A DNA stretch of 64,000 nucleotides from Aquaspirillum sp. LM1 (GTDB lineage Bacteria > Pseudomonadota > Gammaproteobacteria > Burkholderiales > Aquaspirillaceae), in contig NZ_CP019509.1 of assembly GCF_002002905.1 (NCBI RefSeq), positions 2,204,501 through 2,268,500 on the forward strand. Direction: 5' to 3'. Positions 54,703 to 63,394 of this stretch are shown one piece after another; positions within the stretch are counted from its first letter, which is position 1, and every line of letters starts with the position of its first letter. The position numbers and the translations under genes were made by a program. The notes under the pieces are model-generated. The model worked only from the letters and a program-made list of their open reading frames with translations. It searched no databases and was not told where the DNA came from.

Positions 54703-55377
54703 TCAGATCAGCTGACGGATGGCATCCATGCTGGTTTCCTTGCCATTGGCCAGATGCAGAACCGGCGTGCCATTATTCCACGACATGGCCTGGATGGTGG
54801 AGTAAGCCAGCGGCGTGGCCTCCACGGCAGTATCTCCCTGCGCCGCATTGACCGAAATACTGTAGCTGCCATCAGCCAGCTGGTTACCGTTATCGTCCTT
54901 GCCGTCCCACTGGAACTGCAGAACGCCAGCCTGCTGATTGGTCAGGGTTTCAGTATAAACCGTCTTGCCAGCAGCATCATTGACATTGATGGTGACCTTG
55001 TCGGCATTTTTCGCCAGATCGACCCCGGCGACAGCCTTGCCGCTGGCCAGTTGCATTTGGCTACCACTGGCCAGTGCAATATGGCCAATCAGGGCTGCGG
55101 CAGCCACCGACTGACTGCTCTTGTACATTTCACTCAGCGAAGTCATCGACTGATTGAGCTTTTCGATGCCCTGTACGGTGCTGATTTGCGCCATCTGGCT
55201 GGTCACGGCCGCATTGTCCAACGGATTGAGCGGATCCTGAGTCTGCAACTGCGCCACCAGCAATTTCATGAAGCGGTCTTGCGCTTCTTCAATGCTGCTT
55301 TTCTTCGCCGTGGTGGCGGTGTCGCCATTCAGAAAGTTGTAGGGATTGCTGTCGGTAACGGAAGACGTGGTTGCCAT
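54703..55377 (-). CDS. flgD: Flagellar hook-capping protein FlgD
   Basis: A 224-residue hook scaffold. The N-terminal capping region (QDRFMKLLVAQLQTQDPLNP, AAVTSQMAQISTVQGIEKLN) and a C-terminal Ig-like/tudor part (LQFQWDGKDDNGNQLADGSY) are both seen. It is needed for hook assembly and leaves the structure afterwards. Confidence 0.95.
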   Translation of the reverse strand: MATTSSVTDSNPYNFLNGDTATTAKKSSIEEAQDRFMKLLVAQLQTQDPLNPLDNAAVTSQMAQISTVQGIEKLNQSMTSLSEMYKSSQSVAAAALIGHIALASGSQMQLASGKAVAGVDLAKNADKVTINVNDAAGKTVYTETLTNQQAGVLQFQWDGKDDNGNQLADGSYSISVNAAQGDTAVEATPLAYSTIQAMSWNNGTPVLHLANGKETSMDAIRQLI

Positions 55378-55395
55378 GATGTTTTAACCTGTGAG

Positions 55396-55809
55396 TTATT
55401 GCTGGCCGATGGACAGCGTTTTCTGCAACAGCGACTTGGCCGTGTTCATCATTTCCACGTTGGTCTGGTAAGAACGTGCCGACGAGATCATGTCAGTCAT
55501 TTCTTCCACCGGGTTGATGTTGGGCATGGTCACATAGCCTTTGGCGTCAGCCATCGGATGTTTCGGGTCATAGACCATCCGGGCCGGCGACTGATCTTCC
55601 ACCACGGCGGTCACCCGCACAGTGGCCACTTGCGGCGTTTCCTTATTGATCGGAATCGCCGTGAACACCACCTTTTTGCCCTTGTACGGTTCCCCGTTGG
55701 AGGACACCGCGCTGTCAACGTTGGCGATATTGCTGGATACCACGTTCAGGCGCATGGACTGTGCGGTCATGCCAGCGCCGGCGATATCGAATACTTTAGA
55801 GAGTGACAT
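55396..55809 (-). CDS. flgC: Flagellar proximal rod protein FlgC
   Basis: A 137-residue rod protein with SLSKVFDIAGAGMTAQSMRL, VVSSNIANVDS, the conserved AKGYVTMPNINPVEEMTDMI and a C-terminal YQTNVEMMNTAKSLLQKTL. Normal length; 7 bases after flgB. Confidence 0.96.
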   Translation of the reverse strand: MSLSKVFDIAGAGMTAQSMRLNVVSSNIANVDSAVSSNGEPYKGKKVVFTAIPINKETPQVATVRVTAVVEDQSPARMVYDPKHPMADAKGYVTMPNINPVEEMTDMISSARSYQTNVEMMNTAKSLLQKTLSIGQQ

Positions 55810-55816
55810 GATTCAA

Positions 55817-56221
55817 TTACCCCTTGATGGCGTCAGACAGACCGGAAATCCGGCGGTTCAGGAAGGTCAGCGTGGACTGGTACTTCAGCGCATTGTCAGC
55901 AAAGGCTGAGCGTTCCAGGTCCATGTCGACGGTGTTGCCGTCAATCGACGGCTGAACTTCATTGCGGTATTGCAGCTTGAAGTCCTTGTCTGCCTGCTCG
56001 GCAAAGCCATCCAGATGGGTTTGGTGGGTTTTGTCCATCGCCATGGACGACTGGCTCTCGCCAATGGCGCGGGTCATGGCGTCCTTGAAGTCAAAATCGA
56101 CCGCCTTGTAGTAAGGCGTATCAGAGTTGGCGATGTTACTCGACAGCACTTCCGTGCGGTATGCACGCAAGCCCAGCGCTTTTTGCTGAAAGTCGAAATG
56201 TTTGGCAATTTTATCGAGCAT
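55817..56221 (-). CDS. flgB: Flagellar proximal rod protein FlgB
   Basis: A 134-residue rod protein starting MLDKIAKHFDFQQKALGLRA with EVLSSNIANSDTPYYKAVDF and ending LTFLNRRISGLSDAIKG. The ATG at 56221 is the family start; the frame runs back to 56257, through the predicted sigma-54 promoter. It is the first gene of the flg operon. Confidence 0.96.
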   Translation of the reverse strand: MLDKIAKHFDFQQKALGLRAYRTEVLSSNIANSDTPYYKAVDFDFKDAMTRAIGESQSSMAMDKTHQTHLDGFAEQADKDFKLQYRNEVQPSIDGNTVDMDLERSAFADNALKYQSTLTFLNRRISGLSDAIKG

Positions 56222-56252
56222 GGTTCTAAACTCCGTCGGCAACATCACGATT

Positions 56253-56268
56253 AGCAATTAATGGGCCA
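56253..56268 (-). promoter_or_regulatory. Sigma-54 promoter for the flgB operon
   Basis: Minus strand TGGCCCATTAATTGCT matches TGGCACG-N4-TTGCW with the invariant GG and GC dinucleotides at correct 10-base spacing. Transcription would start near 56242, giving a short leader before the flgB ATG at 56221. It fits control by a FleQ/FlrC-type activator (inference). Confidence 0.8.
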
Positions 56269-56375
56269 GCCTGACTGTTGCGATCAATAGTTCTTCAGTG
56301 CATTGTTTTGCAAGAGGTTTTTTAAAACCCTTGCCATCTCTGCTGGCGGCACACGCCACGCCAGCCATTCACCCG

Positions 56376-56405
56376 GCAAGTTTTGCCGGTCTCGGCAAAA
56401 CTTGC
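56376..56405. repeat. 13-bp perfect hairpin between the GT41 gene and flgB
   Basis: GCAAGTTTTGCCG (56376-56388) pairs with CGGCAAAACTTGC (56393-56405) around a 4-base loop. On the minus strand the T-run precedes the stem, so it does not look like an ordinary terminator for the GT41 gene; it may be a protein-binding or insulating site. Confidence 0.75.
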
Positions 56406-56463
56406 AACTAAAAAAAATCGGTTCTGCTGCCGATAACAAACAGACAACCCCTACTGTGTCTGC

Positions 56464-58770
56464 TTAAATCCGAGCTTGCCACATCTGTAGCAGGCCCTGG
56501 GCAAAATGGCGGGCAAACCGTGGCCCATCCATCAAGGGGCTCGCCTGCACCCGCTCACGCAATCCCTCACGCAGAGCCCGCAAACGCGGCAGATCCTTGG
56601 CCAGTGCCAGCACCAGCGCCTGATACCCAGCAACATCCTGTGCAATCAACTCCGCCAGCCCAACATTATGCAGCAGCGTCACCCCCATGCGTGACACAAA
56701 GCTATCGCCTGCCAGAGTGACAAACGGCACCCCCATCCACAGGCTGTCGCAACTGGTGGTCCCCCCGCAACACGGGAAGGGATCCAGCGCCAGATCAACT
56801 TGGCGATACAACACATACTGCTGCCCCGCCCGGCGCGGCAGAATATCCACTTGCTCAGGCCGGGCACCAGCAGCCACAAAGCGCAGGCGGATGTCGTCGG
56901 CAAATGCGTCTTCTTCGGCACCGTGAATTTCCAGCAGCAAGCGCGCCCGGGGCAACTGTCGCAGCAGTTCGCCCCAGCATTCAATGACCGGTGGGGTCAC
57001 CTTGGCAAAATTATTGAAGCAACCTAAGGTAAATACCCCTGATTCATCATGGGGCAGTTGTCTGGCGGGTTCGGGAGAAGCAATCGGCTGATAGCAGCAG
57101 AATACTTCGGGCATACGGTAAAGCTGTTCACTGTTCAGATGCTCGGTCAGGCCTTCCGGCTCCGCATGGTGATCGGTAATGCGCCATTGAATGGCTGGAA
57201 TACCAGTAGTCGCCGGATGGCCTAGCCAGGTGATCTGCAAGGGGGCCGGTTGACGGGCAAACACAGGCAGGCGGTTACCTCCGGTGTGACCAGATAGGTC
57301 AATCAGCACATCCACTTCATCGGCTTGAATTTGTGCCACCAACTGGTCGTTAGACAACTCAGCCACTTCGCGCCAGACATCACATTTGCGGTGCAGGCGG
57401 GCACTGACATCGTCGTATTGCTTGCCATTGTAATAGGCCAGCACCACAAACCCCTGCTCACGCAAACCATCCCATACTGGCTCGACAAAATAGCTGACGG
57501 AATGACGAAACAAATCCGCCGAGACAAATCCAATCCGTTTCGGGCTGGCCGGCAGATTGCGCAACAACGGTGCATGCGGGCCGGCCTGCGCAGCAATCAT
57601 CTGCCCGTAGGCTTTGTGCTCTTCGGCCAGTTGGCTGGCTGACATGGCGTGACTATAAATACCGGTAAACAGCAGGCTGCTGCGAATATGCCGGTTGTGT
57701 GGCTGCATCTCCAACGCAATGCGCAGATGCTTGTCAGCCTCGACCAGATAGGACTGATCCTTGAGCGCATTGGCCAGGTTGGCGTGCGCTGCTGGGTAAT
57801 TCCAGCTCAGCGACAGCGCCTTGCGCAGTGTGCGTTCAGCTTCCATTACCCGACTGGAAGCACGCAATACCGAACCCAGATTATGGTAGGCCACGGCAAA
57901 TTCGGGATCCAGCTCAATTGCCTTGCGGCAGTGATTTTCTGCTTGCGGATAGCGCTGCTGCAAAAACAGCACATCACCCAGATAGGCGTGGGTGCTGGCC
58001 AGCTTGGGCTTGATCTTCAGCGCCCGGCGATAGCAGTGCTCGGCTTCTTCATATTGCGCCAGCTGGGTCAGCACCACGCCCATATTGCTAAGCAACTCGC
58101 AGTCGCCAGGTTCCAGCATGCTGGCCTGACGCATGGCCTGCAGGCCTTCCTGGTTACATCCCTGCTGGGTGAGCACGGCCCCCAGGGTTTTCCAGCCCAG
58201 TGCATGCTTGGGGTAATGGGCGATCATGTGCCGAGCCGATTGCTCGCACTGTGCCAGTTGGCCGCTATTGAACAAAGCAACCAGCTGTTGTTGCTCGGCA
58301 ATTTCCGGAATGCTGCCGTTTTTGCCCATTTTGGTTGGTTTTCTGACCCGGCCTTTTTTGCTGGCCAGTCGCAGCAACATGGCTTCATCCAGACGCTGGG
58401 CCAGTTGTTCCACCTCTGGGCCTGCCAGGCCGGCCTGACGCCCCTGAGCCAGCCATTGCCCAGCCTCGTCCAGGCGCTGGGTGCGCAGCAACGCATCAAT
58501 ATAGCTGATCCAGAAACGGCCATTGCCCAGTTGCTCGGTCAATGCGGCATGAAACAGGGGCAGCGCCTGCTCGGGGTTGCCCAGCTGGACAGCAATCACC
58601 CCCAGATTATGGTTGGCATCCGGATGCGCGGGCAACCACTGCAAGACCACTCGGTACAACATCTCGGCCTGGCTAAGCCGCCCGGCCTGATGATGATTGA
58701 TGGCGGATTGAAACGCCGCGTCCAGGTCAATTTCTTGATTGGCCAGCGGCAATGCATCGGGCTCGGACAT
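56464..58770 (-). CDS. TPR protein with O-GlcNAc-transferase-like (GT41/SPINDLY) domain
   Basis: A 768-residue cytoplasmic protein. Residues ~20-370 hold many TPR units in two blocks separated by a Lys-rich link (~135-150). The C-terminal ~380 residues form a GT41-type transferase: RIGFVSADLFRHSVSYF, DVLIDLSGHTGGNRLPVF, QITWLGHPATTGI, TLGCFNNFAKVTP, and the donor-site LDPFPCCGGTTSCDSLWMGV. Such enzymes glycosylate proteins on Ser/Thr. Lying directly upstream of flgB and facing the same way suggests a flagellin or rod/hook target (inference). The flg operon has its own promoter, so it is not simply co-transcribed. Confidence 0.88.
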   Translation of the reverse strand: MSEPDALPLANQEIDLDAAFQSAINHHQAGRLSQAEMLYRVVLQWLPAHPDANHNLGVIAVQLGNPEQALPLFHAALTEQLGNGRFWISYIDALLRTQRLDEAGQWLAQGRQAGLAGPEVEQLAQRLDEAMLLRLASKKGRVRKPTKMGKNGSIPEIAEQQQLVALFNSGQLAQCEQSARHMIAHYPKHALGWKTLGAVLTQQGCNQEGLQAMRQASMLEPGDCELLSNMGVVLTQLAQYEEAEHCYRRALKIKPKLASTHAYLGDVLFLQQRYPQAENHCRKAIELDPEFAVAYHNLGSVLRASSRVMEAERTLRKALSLSWNYPAAHANLANALKDQSYLVEADKHLRIALEMQPHNRHIRSSLLFTGIYSHAMSASQLAEEHKAYGQMIAAQAGPHAPLLRNLPASPKRIGFVSADLFRHSVSYFVEPVWDGLREQGFVVLAYYNGKQYDDVSARLHRKCDVWREVAELSNDQLVAQIQADEVDVLIDLSGHTGGNRLPVFARQPAPLQITWLGHPATTGIPAIQWRITDHHAEPEGLTEHLNSEQLYRMPEVFCCYQPIASPEPARQLPHDESGVFTLGCFNNFAKVTPPVIECWGELLRQLPRARLLLEIHGAEEDAFADDIRLRFVAAGARPEQVDILPRRAGQQYVLYRQVDLALDPFPCCGGTTSCDSLWMGVPFVTLAGDSFVSRMGVTLLHNVGLAELIAQDVAGYQALVLALAKDLPRLRALREGLRERVQASPLMDGPRFARHFAQGLLQMWQARI

Positions 58771-58850
58771 GACAACCTTGCAAGAGGGTTAGCGCAGAAA
58801 GTCCCGGCAGTGTAGCGCAAGGCCCGCTGCCGGTACATGCCCATCCTGGC

Positions 58851-60698
58851 TCAGGCGCGGCCCAGCCAGTGATGCGCCAACTGATAAAACCCACCTGCCA
58901 CGCACCAGGCCAGCAGCAGGGAATACCCCACCGACAATGCCGCAAAGCCATTGCTGCGTGACTCCTTGCGAATGGCGGCAATGGTAGACAAGCACGGTAC
59001 ATAAATCAGGGTAAACAGCATAAAGCTGTACGCTGCCACCCAATCCAGCTGCTGGCTGATGACCTGGGCCAGGCCGGATTCCGGCACACCATAAATCACC
59101 GCCATGCCACCCAGCAGAATTTCCTTGGCCACCACCCCGACCATCAGCGCCACCGCCAGCTCGTGGCGAATGCCCAATGGATCCAGCACTGGGGCTAGCG
59201 CATCGCCCAAGCGGGTGGCCAGGGTGGCGTCGCCATTCATCGGCAGATGGGTCAGCGCCCAGATCAGCACCACACCGACCAGGATAAAGGTAGAGGCCAG
59301 CTGCAAAAAGGCTTTGACTTCACCGCTGGCGCGGGTAAACAGATAGGCCATGGCTGGCAGCCGGTACGGCGGCATTTCCATCACCAGCGATTCCCGATGT
59401 GGCAACGCGCGCTTGAACAGCCAGGCGGTGAACATGGCCACCAGAAAACTGACCAGATACAGACTCAGCAACACCCACGGTGCAGCCTGAGCGGAAAACA
59501 GAGTGGAGACAAAAAACAGAAACACCTGCAGGCGTGCCGAGCATACCGAAAACGGAATCACCAGCATGGTCAGCAGACGCAGCTTGCGCTCGCGCATGAT
59601 CCGGGTGCCCAGAATAGCCGGCACATTGCAGCCAAAGCCCATCAGGTGCATGACAAAGCTGCGCCCATCCAGCCCAAGCCGGGTCATGCTGGCATCCATC
59701 AAGAATGCCGCCCGCGCCAGATAACCGCTGTCTTCGACCACGGCCATCAGCACAAAAAACACAAATAAAATGGGGATAAAGGTCAGCACCGTGGATACCC
59801 CCTGCCAGATACCTTCCAGCAGCAGGCTTTGCAACCAGGCGGGTGCGCTGGCCAGAGCAGGCTGCCACAGCGTGGCCTGCAGCCACTCCAAGCCGCTGCC
59901 CAATGCTTCTTGAAGTGGAGAACCCAGCAGATAGGTGGCCTGAAAAATCAGCGCCATCAGCACGGCAAACATGGGCAACCCCAGCCATGGGTGCAGCAAC
60001 AGCTGATCCAGCCGATGGGTCAGGGTAATCGGCAAGGTGGCCGGCACATGGTAGGCCCCCTGCAGCATCTGCTCAACTGCGCCGGGAGCCAGCGCCGGCA
60101 CATTGACCTGGTCGGCGCGGCAGGCATGCTCGCGCAGCGGCGCCTGTTCAGCCAGCAAGGTCAGCGCGCTTCGCACTGCCGGCCAGTTGTCGCCCTTGCG
60201 CGCACTCATTGCCACTACCGGTGCGCCCAGACGCTGGCTCAATTGTGCCAGGTCAGCGCGAATGCCCAGCTGACGCATTTCATCATGCATATTGACCAGC
60301 ACCAGCAGAGGCAGACCCAAAGTGCTGAGCTGCAGCACCAGGCGCCAGTGACGCTCCAGCTGCGCGCCGTTCACCACCAGCACCAAGCCATCAAAAACGC
60401 TCTGGCAGAGCACATCGCGCACCACCGCTTCGTCTTCGCTATAGCCGCTCAGATCATGAATGCCGGGCAAGTCCACTACTTCTACCAGCCGGCTGCCCAG
60501 CACCACTTTGGCGCTGGCCAGTTCAACCGTCAGCCCTGGCCAGTTGCCCACTCGCTGCGACAGGCCGGTCAGCCGATTGAAAAAAGTGGATTTGCCCGCA
60601 TTGGGCAAGCCGATAATGGCCAGCCGCCGGGCCTGGCGGGCAGCGGCAACCGGTGGCATGCCAGCTGCTGGCGGGCATTTTGGGCAACTGGTGGACAT
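58851..60698 (-). CDS. feoB: Ferrous iron transporter FeoB
   Basis: A 615-residue FeoB, shorter than the 773 of E. coli. The N-terminal G domain shows G1 GLPNAGKST (30-38), G3 DLPGIHD and G4 VNMHDE (N-x-x-D is replaced by NMHD, as in many FeoB). The helical NFeoB region follows, then two gate repeats with SGYLARAAFLMD and MGFGCNVPAILGTR, and C-terminal helices. It imports Fe(II) across the inner membrane. It begins 7 bases after feoA. Confidence 0.94.
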   Translation of the reverse strand: MSTSCPKCPPAAGMPPVAAARQARRLAIIGLPNAGKSTFFNRLTGLSQRVGNWPGLTVELASAKVVLGSRLVEVVDLPGIHDLSGYSEDEAVVRDVLCQSVFDGLVLVVNGAQLERHWRLVLQLSTLGLPLLVLVNMHDEMRQLGIRADLAQLSQRLGAPVVAMSARKGDNWPAVRSALTLLAEQAPLREHACRADQVNVPALAPGAVEQMLQGAYHVPATLPITLTHRLDQLLLHPWLGLPMFAVLMALIFQATYLLGSPLQEALGSGLEWLQATLWQPALASAPAWLQSLLLEGIWQGVSTVLTFIPILFVFFVLMAVVEDSGYLARAAFLMDASMTRLGLDGRSFVMHLMGFGCNVPAILGTRIMRERKLRLLTMLVIPFSVCSARLQVFLFFVSTLFSAQAAPWVLLSLYLVSFLVAMFTAWLFKRALPHRESLVMEMPPYRLPAMAYLFTRASGEVKAFLQLASTFILVGVVLIWALTHLPMNGDATLATRLGDALAPVLDPLGIRHELAVALMVGVVAKEILLGGMAVIYGVPESGLAQVISQQLDWVAAYSFMLFTLIYVPCLSTIAAIRKESRSNGFAALSVGYSLLLAWCVAGGFYQLAHHWLGRA

Positions 60699-60704
60699 AC
60701 CGGC

Positions 60705-60935
60705 TTACCCCTGCAGCTGGACGTGGATCGATTCGGCCAGCAAACGGCGCATCAGCAGCTGGGTGGTGCCGACGGCAATATGCAAGGGGCCGCCCAGGCC
60801 AGCACGACGAAATACCTGAACCTGCGCGCCAGGCTGCATGCCAAAGGCGGACAAACGCTGACATTCTTCGGTGGGCAGGTGGATGGCCACCACTTCGGCC
60901 CGATGGTTGGCTTTGAGCTTGGCTAATGATGTCAT
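60705..60935 (-). CDS. feoA: Ferrous iron transport protein FeoA
   Basis: A 76-residue SH3-like FeoA, the usual size, with LSAFGMQPGAQVQVFRRAGLGG. It assists FeoB. The ATG at 60935 follows a GGGGG-type ribosome site; the frame reaches back to 61013. It is first in feoAB, with an FNR-like box about 100 bases upstream. Confidence 0.93.
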   Translation of the reverse strand: MTSLAKLKANHRAEVVAIHLPTEECQRLSAFGMQPGAQVQVFRRAGLGGPLHIAVGTTQLLMRRLLAESIHVQLQG

Positions 60936-61036
60936 AAAACCCCCGTAAGAATGTTGCATCACATTCTCAATTGTACGCCAAAGCATGGCCCTTGCGGCCA
61001 TGCCCGTCGCCAATCGAGCGCAGAGAAACAGAACAT

Positions 61037-61050
61037 TTGATCTGTATCAG
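61037..61050 (-). promoter_or_regulatory. FNR-like box upstream of feoAB
   Basis: TTGAT-CTGT-ATCAG matches the FNR palindrome TTGAT-N4-ATCAA at 9 of 10 positions. A possible -10 box TACAAT (minus strand, 60975-60970) lies nearer feoA, placing the box about 80 bases upstream of its start point. Oxygen-dependent control of feo fits known systems. The rest of the 379-base gap to the TauE/SafE gene has no other gene. Confidence 0.5.
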
Positions 61051-61314
61051 CAGTGCAATGCAACATTTGCGCCAGATCGGCGCGCCCTCCCCAAGTGCCA
61101 TGACCGGGTGACTGGCACAACCCCCCGCACCAGGCTGCCAAGGCGGCCATTCTGTGTCTGAGGCGCTGTCGAATTGGCAGTATGCTGGAATATCAGCACC
61201 CTGGAAAAGTCCATTAGTTTGTTTTGGAATTAACTGCAATTCAAAACATCTAAAAAGTTATACGGCGGTCAGCTACGATGCAGGCTTGATTGATCTGCAT
61301 GAAGCGAGAACGCC

Positions 61315-62085
61315 GTGGAATGGGGTTTTGTGGTGGCCGGCCTAGTGGTCGGGTTTGTGGTGGGGCTGACCGGGGTAGGCGGCGGGTCGCTGATGACGCC
61401 CATTCTGCTGTGGTTTGGCATCAATCCGGCCACGGCAGTGGGAACCGATCTGCTGTATGCCTGTATCACCAAGATGGGCGGGGTGTGGGTGCACCACCAG
61501 CACAAGCAGATCGACTGGAAAATTACCGGCTATCTGGCGCTGGGCAGCATGCCAGCGGCGCTGCTGACGGTGACCGTGCTGCATGGCCTGCACCTGGAAA
61601 CCCAGTATGTGGAGCGCTTGATCAAGCTGATGCTGGGTGTGGCGCTGATGCTGACCGCCGTGGCCATCCTGTTCAAGCCGTATATTTTGCGCCAGCTGAG
61701 CAAGATCATGCCGCCGCGCCCGGAGGGCGTGCTGCCAGTGAAAGCCACCATTGCCACTGGCGTGGTGCTTGGCGTGATTGTCACCCTCAGTTCGATTGGT
61801 GCCGGCGCGCTGGGCACCCTGGCCATTTTCGCCCTGTATCCGCTGCTGCCGATTGCCCGTCTGGTTGGCACCGAGATTGCCCACGCGGTACCGCTGACAC
61901 TGGTGGCTGGCCTGGGCCACGCCAGCATGGGACATATGGACTACGGCCTGCTGGTGCAGCTGCTGATGGGTTCCCTGCCAGGCATCTGGCTGGGCAGCCA
62001 CATGACCCGCCGGGTGGCGGAACAATGGCTGCGTCCGGCGCTGGCGCTAATGATGGCGCTGATTGGGGCCAAGCTGGTACTTTGA
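61315..62085 (+). CDS. TauE/SafE-family sulfite/organosulfonate exporter-like membrane protein
   Basis: A 256-residue membrane protein with about eight helices in two halves. Family glycine motifs are seen near helix 1 (VGLTGVGGGSLMTPIL) and in the second half (LSSIGAGALGTLAIF), and PATAVGTDLLYACITK is typical. It starts with GTG at 61315, since no ATG fits the first helix. Members move sulfite, sulfoacetate or similar anions; the substrate is not shown here. Confidence 0.88.
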   Translation: MEWGFVVAGLVVGFVVGLTGVGGGSLMTPILLWFGINPATAVGTDLLYACITKMGGVWVHHQHKQIDWKITGYLALGSMPAALLTVTVLHGLHLETQYVERLIKLMLGVALMLTAVAILFKPYILRQLSKIMPPRPEGVLPVKATIATGVVLGVIVTLSSIGAGALGTLAIFALYPLLPIARLVGTEIAHAVPLTLVAGLGHASMGHMDYGLLVQLLMGSLPGIWLGSHMTRRVAEQWLRPALALMMALIGAKLVL

Positions 62086-62205
62086 CATCCTCTCTTTTCA
62101 GCGCGCAGAGCAAGTGGTTCTCAAGAGCACATGAGTCGGTTCGCTTTATTGGCCTCAATCATCGGCCTGGAGCTATTACGAATCCTGTCGTTGCGCGATG
62201 ACCGC

Positions 62206-63118
62206 CTAGTAGCTGTCAAGTCCCGCCTGATTGTAAATGCGCTTCTTGAACAATTCAGGTTTTTTCTTCTGCCATTCTTTCAGCGCCTGCACGGGCGAAA
62301 GATGATTGAGCGCACGCAGCGGAATCTGCTGGTTGTAAGTGTTCACATAGCGCTCAAGCATCGTCTCCAACTCAGCCGCTGAAGCAAATCGGGTCTGGTT
62401 CACCACCTCACTGATTCGGCCATTGAAGCGCTCAACCATGCCGTTTGTCTGTGGGTGGCGCGGCGGGCACAGGCGGTGCTCAATATTCAGCGCCGTGCAA
62501 CGAGCATCAAAGACGTGGCACCCGGTTGGCTCACGCTTTTTGCTGGTGAAGCGGTCGGTGAACTGGCTGCCGTTGTCAGTGAGCAACCTGACGATCTTCA
62601 TCGGTGCAGCACGTTCCAGCCGGTTTAAAAAGTCCACGCTGCTGCGCTCACTTTGGTCTGCATAGATATGCATGAACACCCAGCGGGTGGCGCGGTCGAT
62701 GGCCACAAACAGGTAGCGCCGCGCTTTCTCGTCGGGCATCTGCGGTAAATACTTGATATCCATGTGCAGGAAACCTGGCTCATCATCCTTGAAGGTTTTG
62801 ACTGGCGGCTGGATCTGGCCGGCATCAGCCAGCGCCTGGGCTTGCAGTTGACGCAGGTTGGCCACGCCATGAGGACGCAAGCAGCGATCCAGTCCAGAGC
62901 GCGAGACATCCGGGTTGATGAATTCGCGCACCACAGCGACCAGGTCATCCAGTGCCAGGAGCGTCAGACTTCGCAAGGCCACGACAATCGCCTCCACTTG
63001 CGTGCGGTTGCCACGCTGATGTGTAGCGTTTTGCCAACTCAAGCAACGATGCGGCTGAGTTCTTGATCTCCGCTCGCGTACGAGGGGTGGTTCGAGCCTG
63101 GGCGTGGCCTTCACTCAT
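62206..63118 (-). pseudogene. IS481-family transposase, frameshifted and internally deleted
   Basis: The normal N-terminus (MSEGHAQARTTPRTRAEIKN, LLELAKRY) starts at 63118, but a one-base loss after RY shifts the frame. The sequence then passes from ...TARKW directly into EAIVVALRSL, as if about 40 codons were deleted. The C-terminal part is intact, with the DDE core (HMDIKYLP, LLTDNGSQFTDRF, PQTNGMVERFNG). No clear terminal repeats were identified. Surely inactive. Confidence 0.85.
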
Positions 63119-63228
63119 GTTGATTGCTCCGCTTTCAAGGAGCGGTCTCAATCAGACCACGCATCACGTCTCTTGCCCAGAAGAGTGGCCAGCTACGAAG
63201 GGAATATGATCACACGGGATGCAACAGC

Positions 63229-63274
63229 TAATGACCTGCATAACTGCGCGCTGCGTCAGGCATACAGGTCATTA
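63229..63274. repeat. 10-bp inverted repeat adjoining repeat copy D
   Basis: TAATGACCTG (63229-63238) and CAGGTCATTA (63265-63274) are exact complements separated by 26 bases. The right arm ends in the first bases of repeat copy D. It may be a terminator for the gene to the right or part of an IS end. Apart from this and copy D, the 276 bases between the transposase remnant and the next gene are featureless. Confidence 0.5.
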
Positions 63275-63387
63275 GGGACGCGCTGATTTATTCAGAAAAA
63301 TCGTGTTTGCCAAAAGCAAAACCCAGCAAAATCAACATCCTGGATTCCCGCCTTCGCGGGAATGACGATTTTTTCAGCGTATCCTTA
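63272..63387 (+). mobile_element. 116-bp non-autonomous repeat element, copy D
   Basis: Ends TTAGGGACGCGCTGA and TCAGCGTATCCTTA enclose a sequence almost identical to copy B, with the ATTCCC-N8-GGGAAT palindrome. It ends 7 bases from the stop codon of the last gene. Confidence 0.85.
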
Positions 63388-63394
63388 GAGGTAT

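Noticed and set aside
58795..58850. Terminator between the GT41 gene and feoB
   Set aside because: A 7-bp CCGGCAG stem is present, but the loop is 16 bases and no U-tract follows on either strand.
62200..62225. Terminal repeat of the IS481-type remnant
   Set aside because: TGTCAAGTCCCGCCTGATTG on the left has no convincing inverted partner near 63119-63180, so the element's ends were not drawn.
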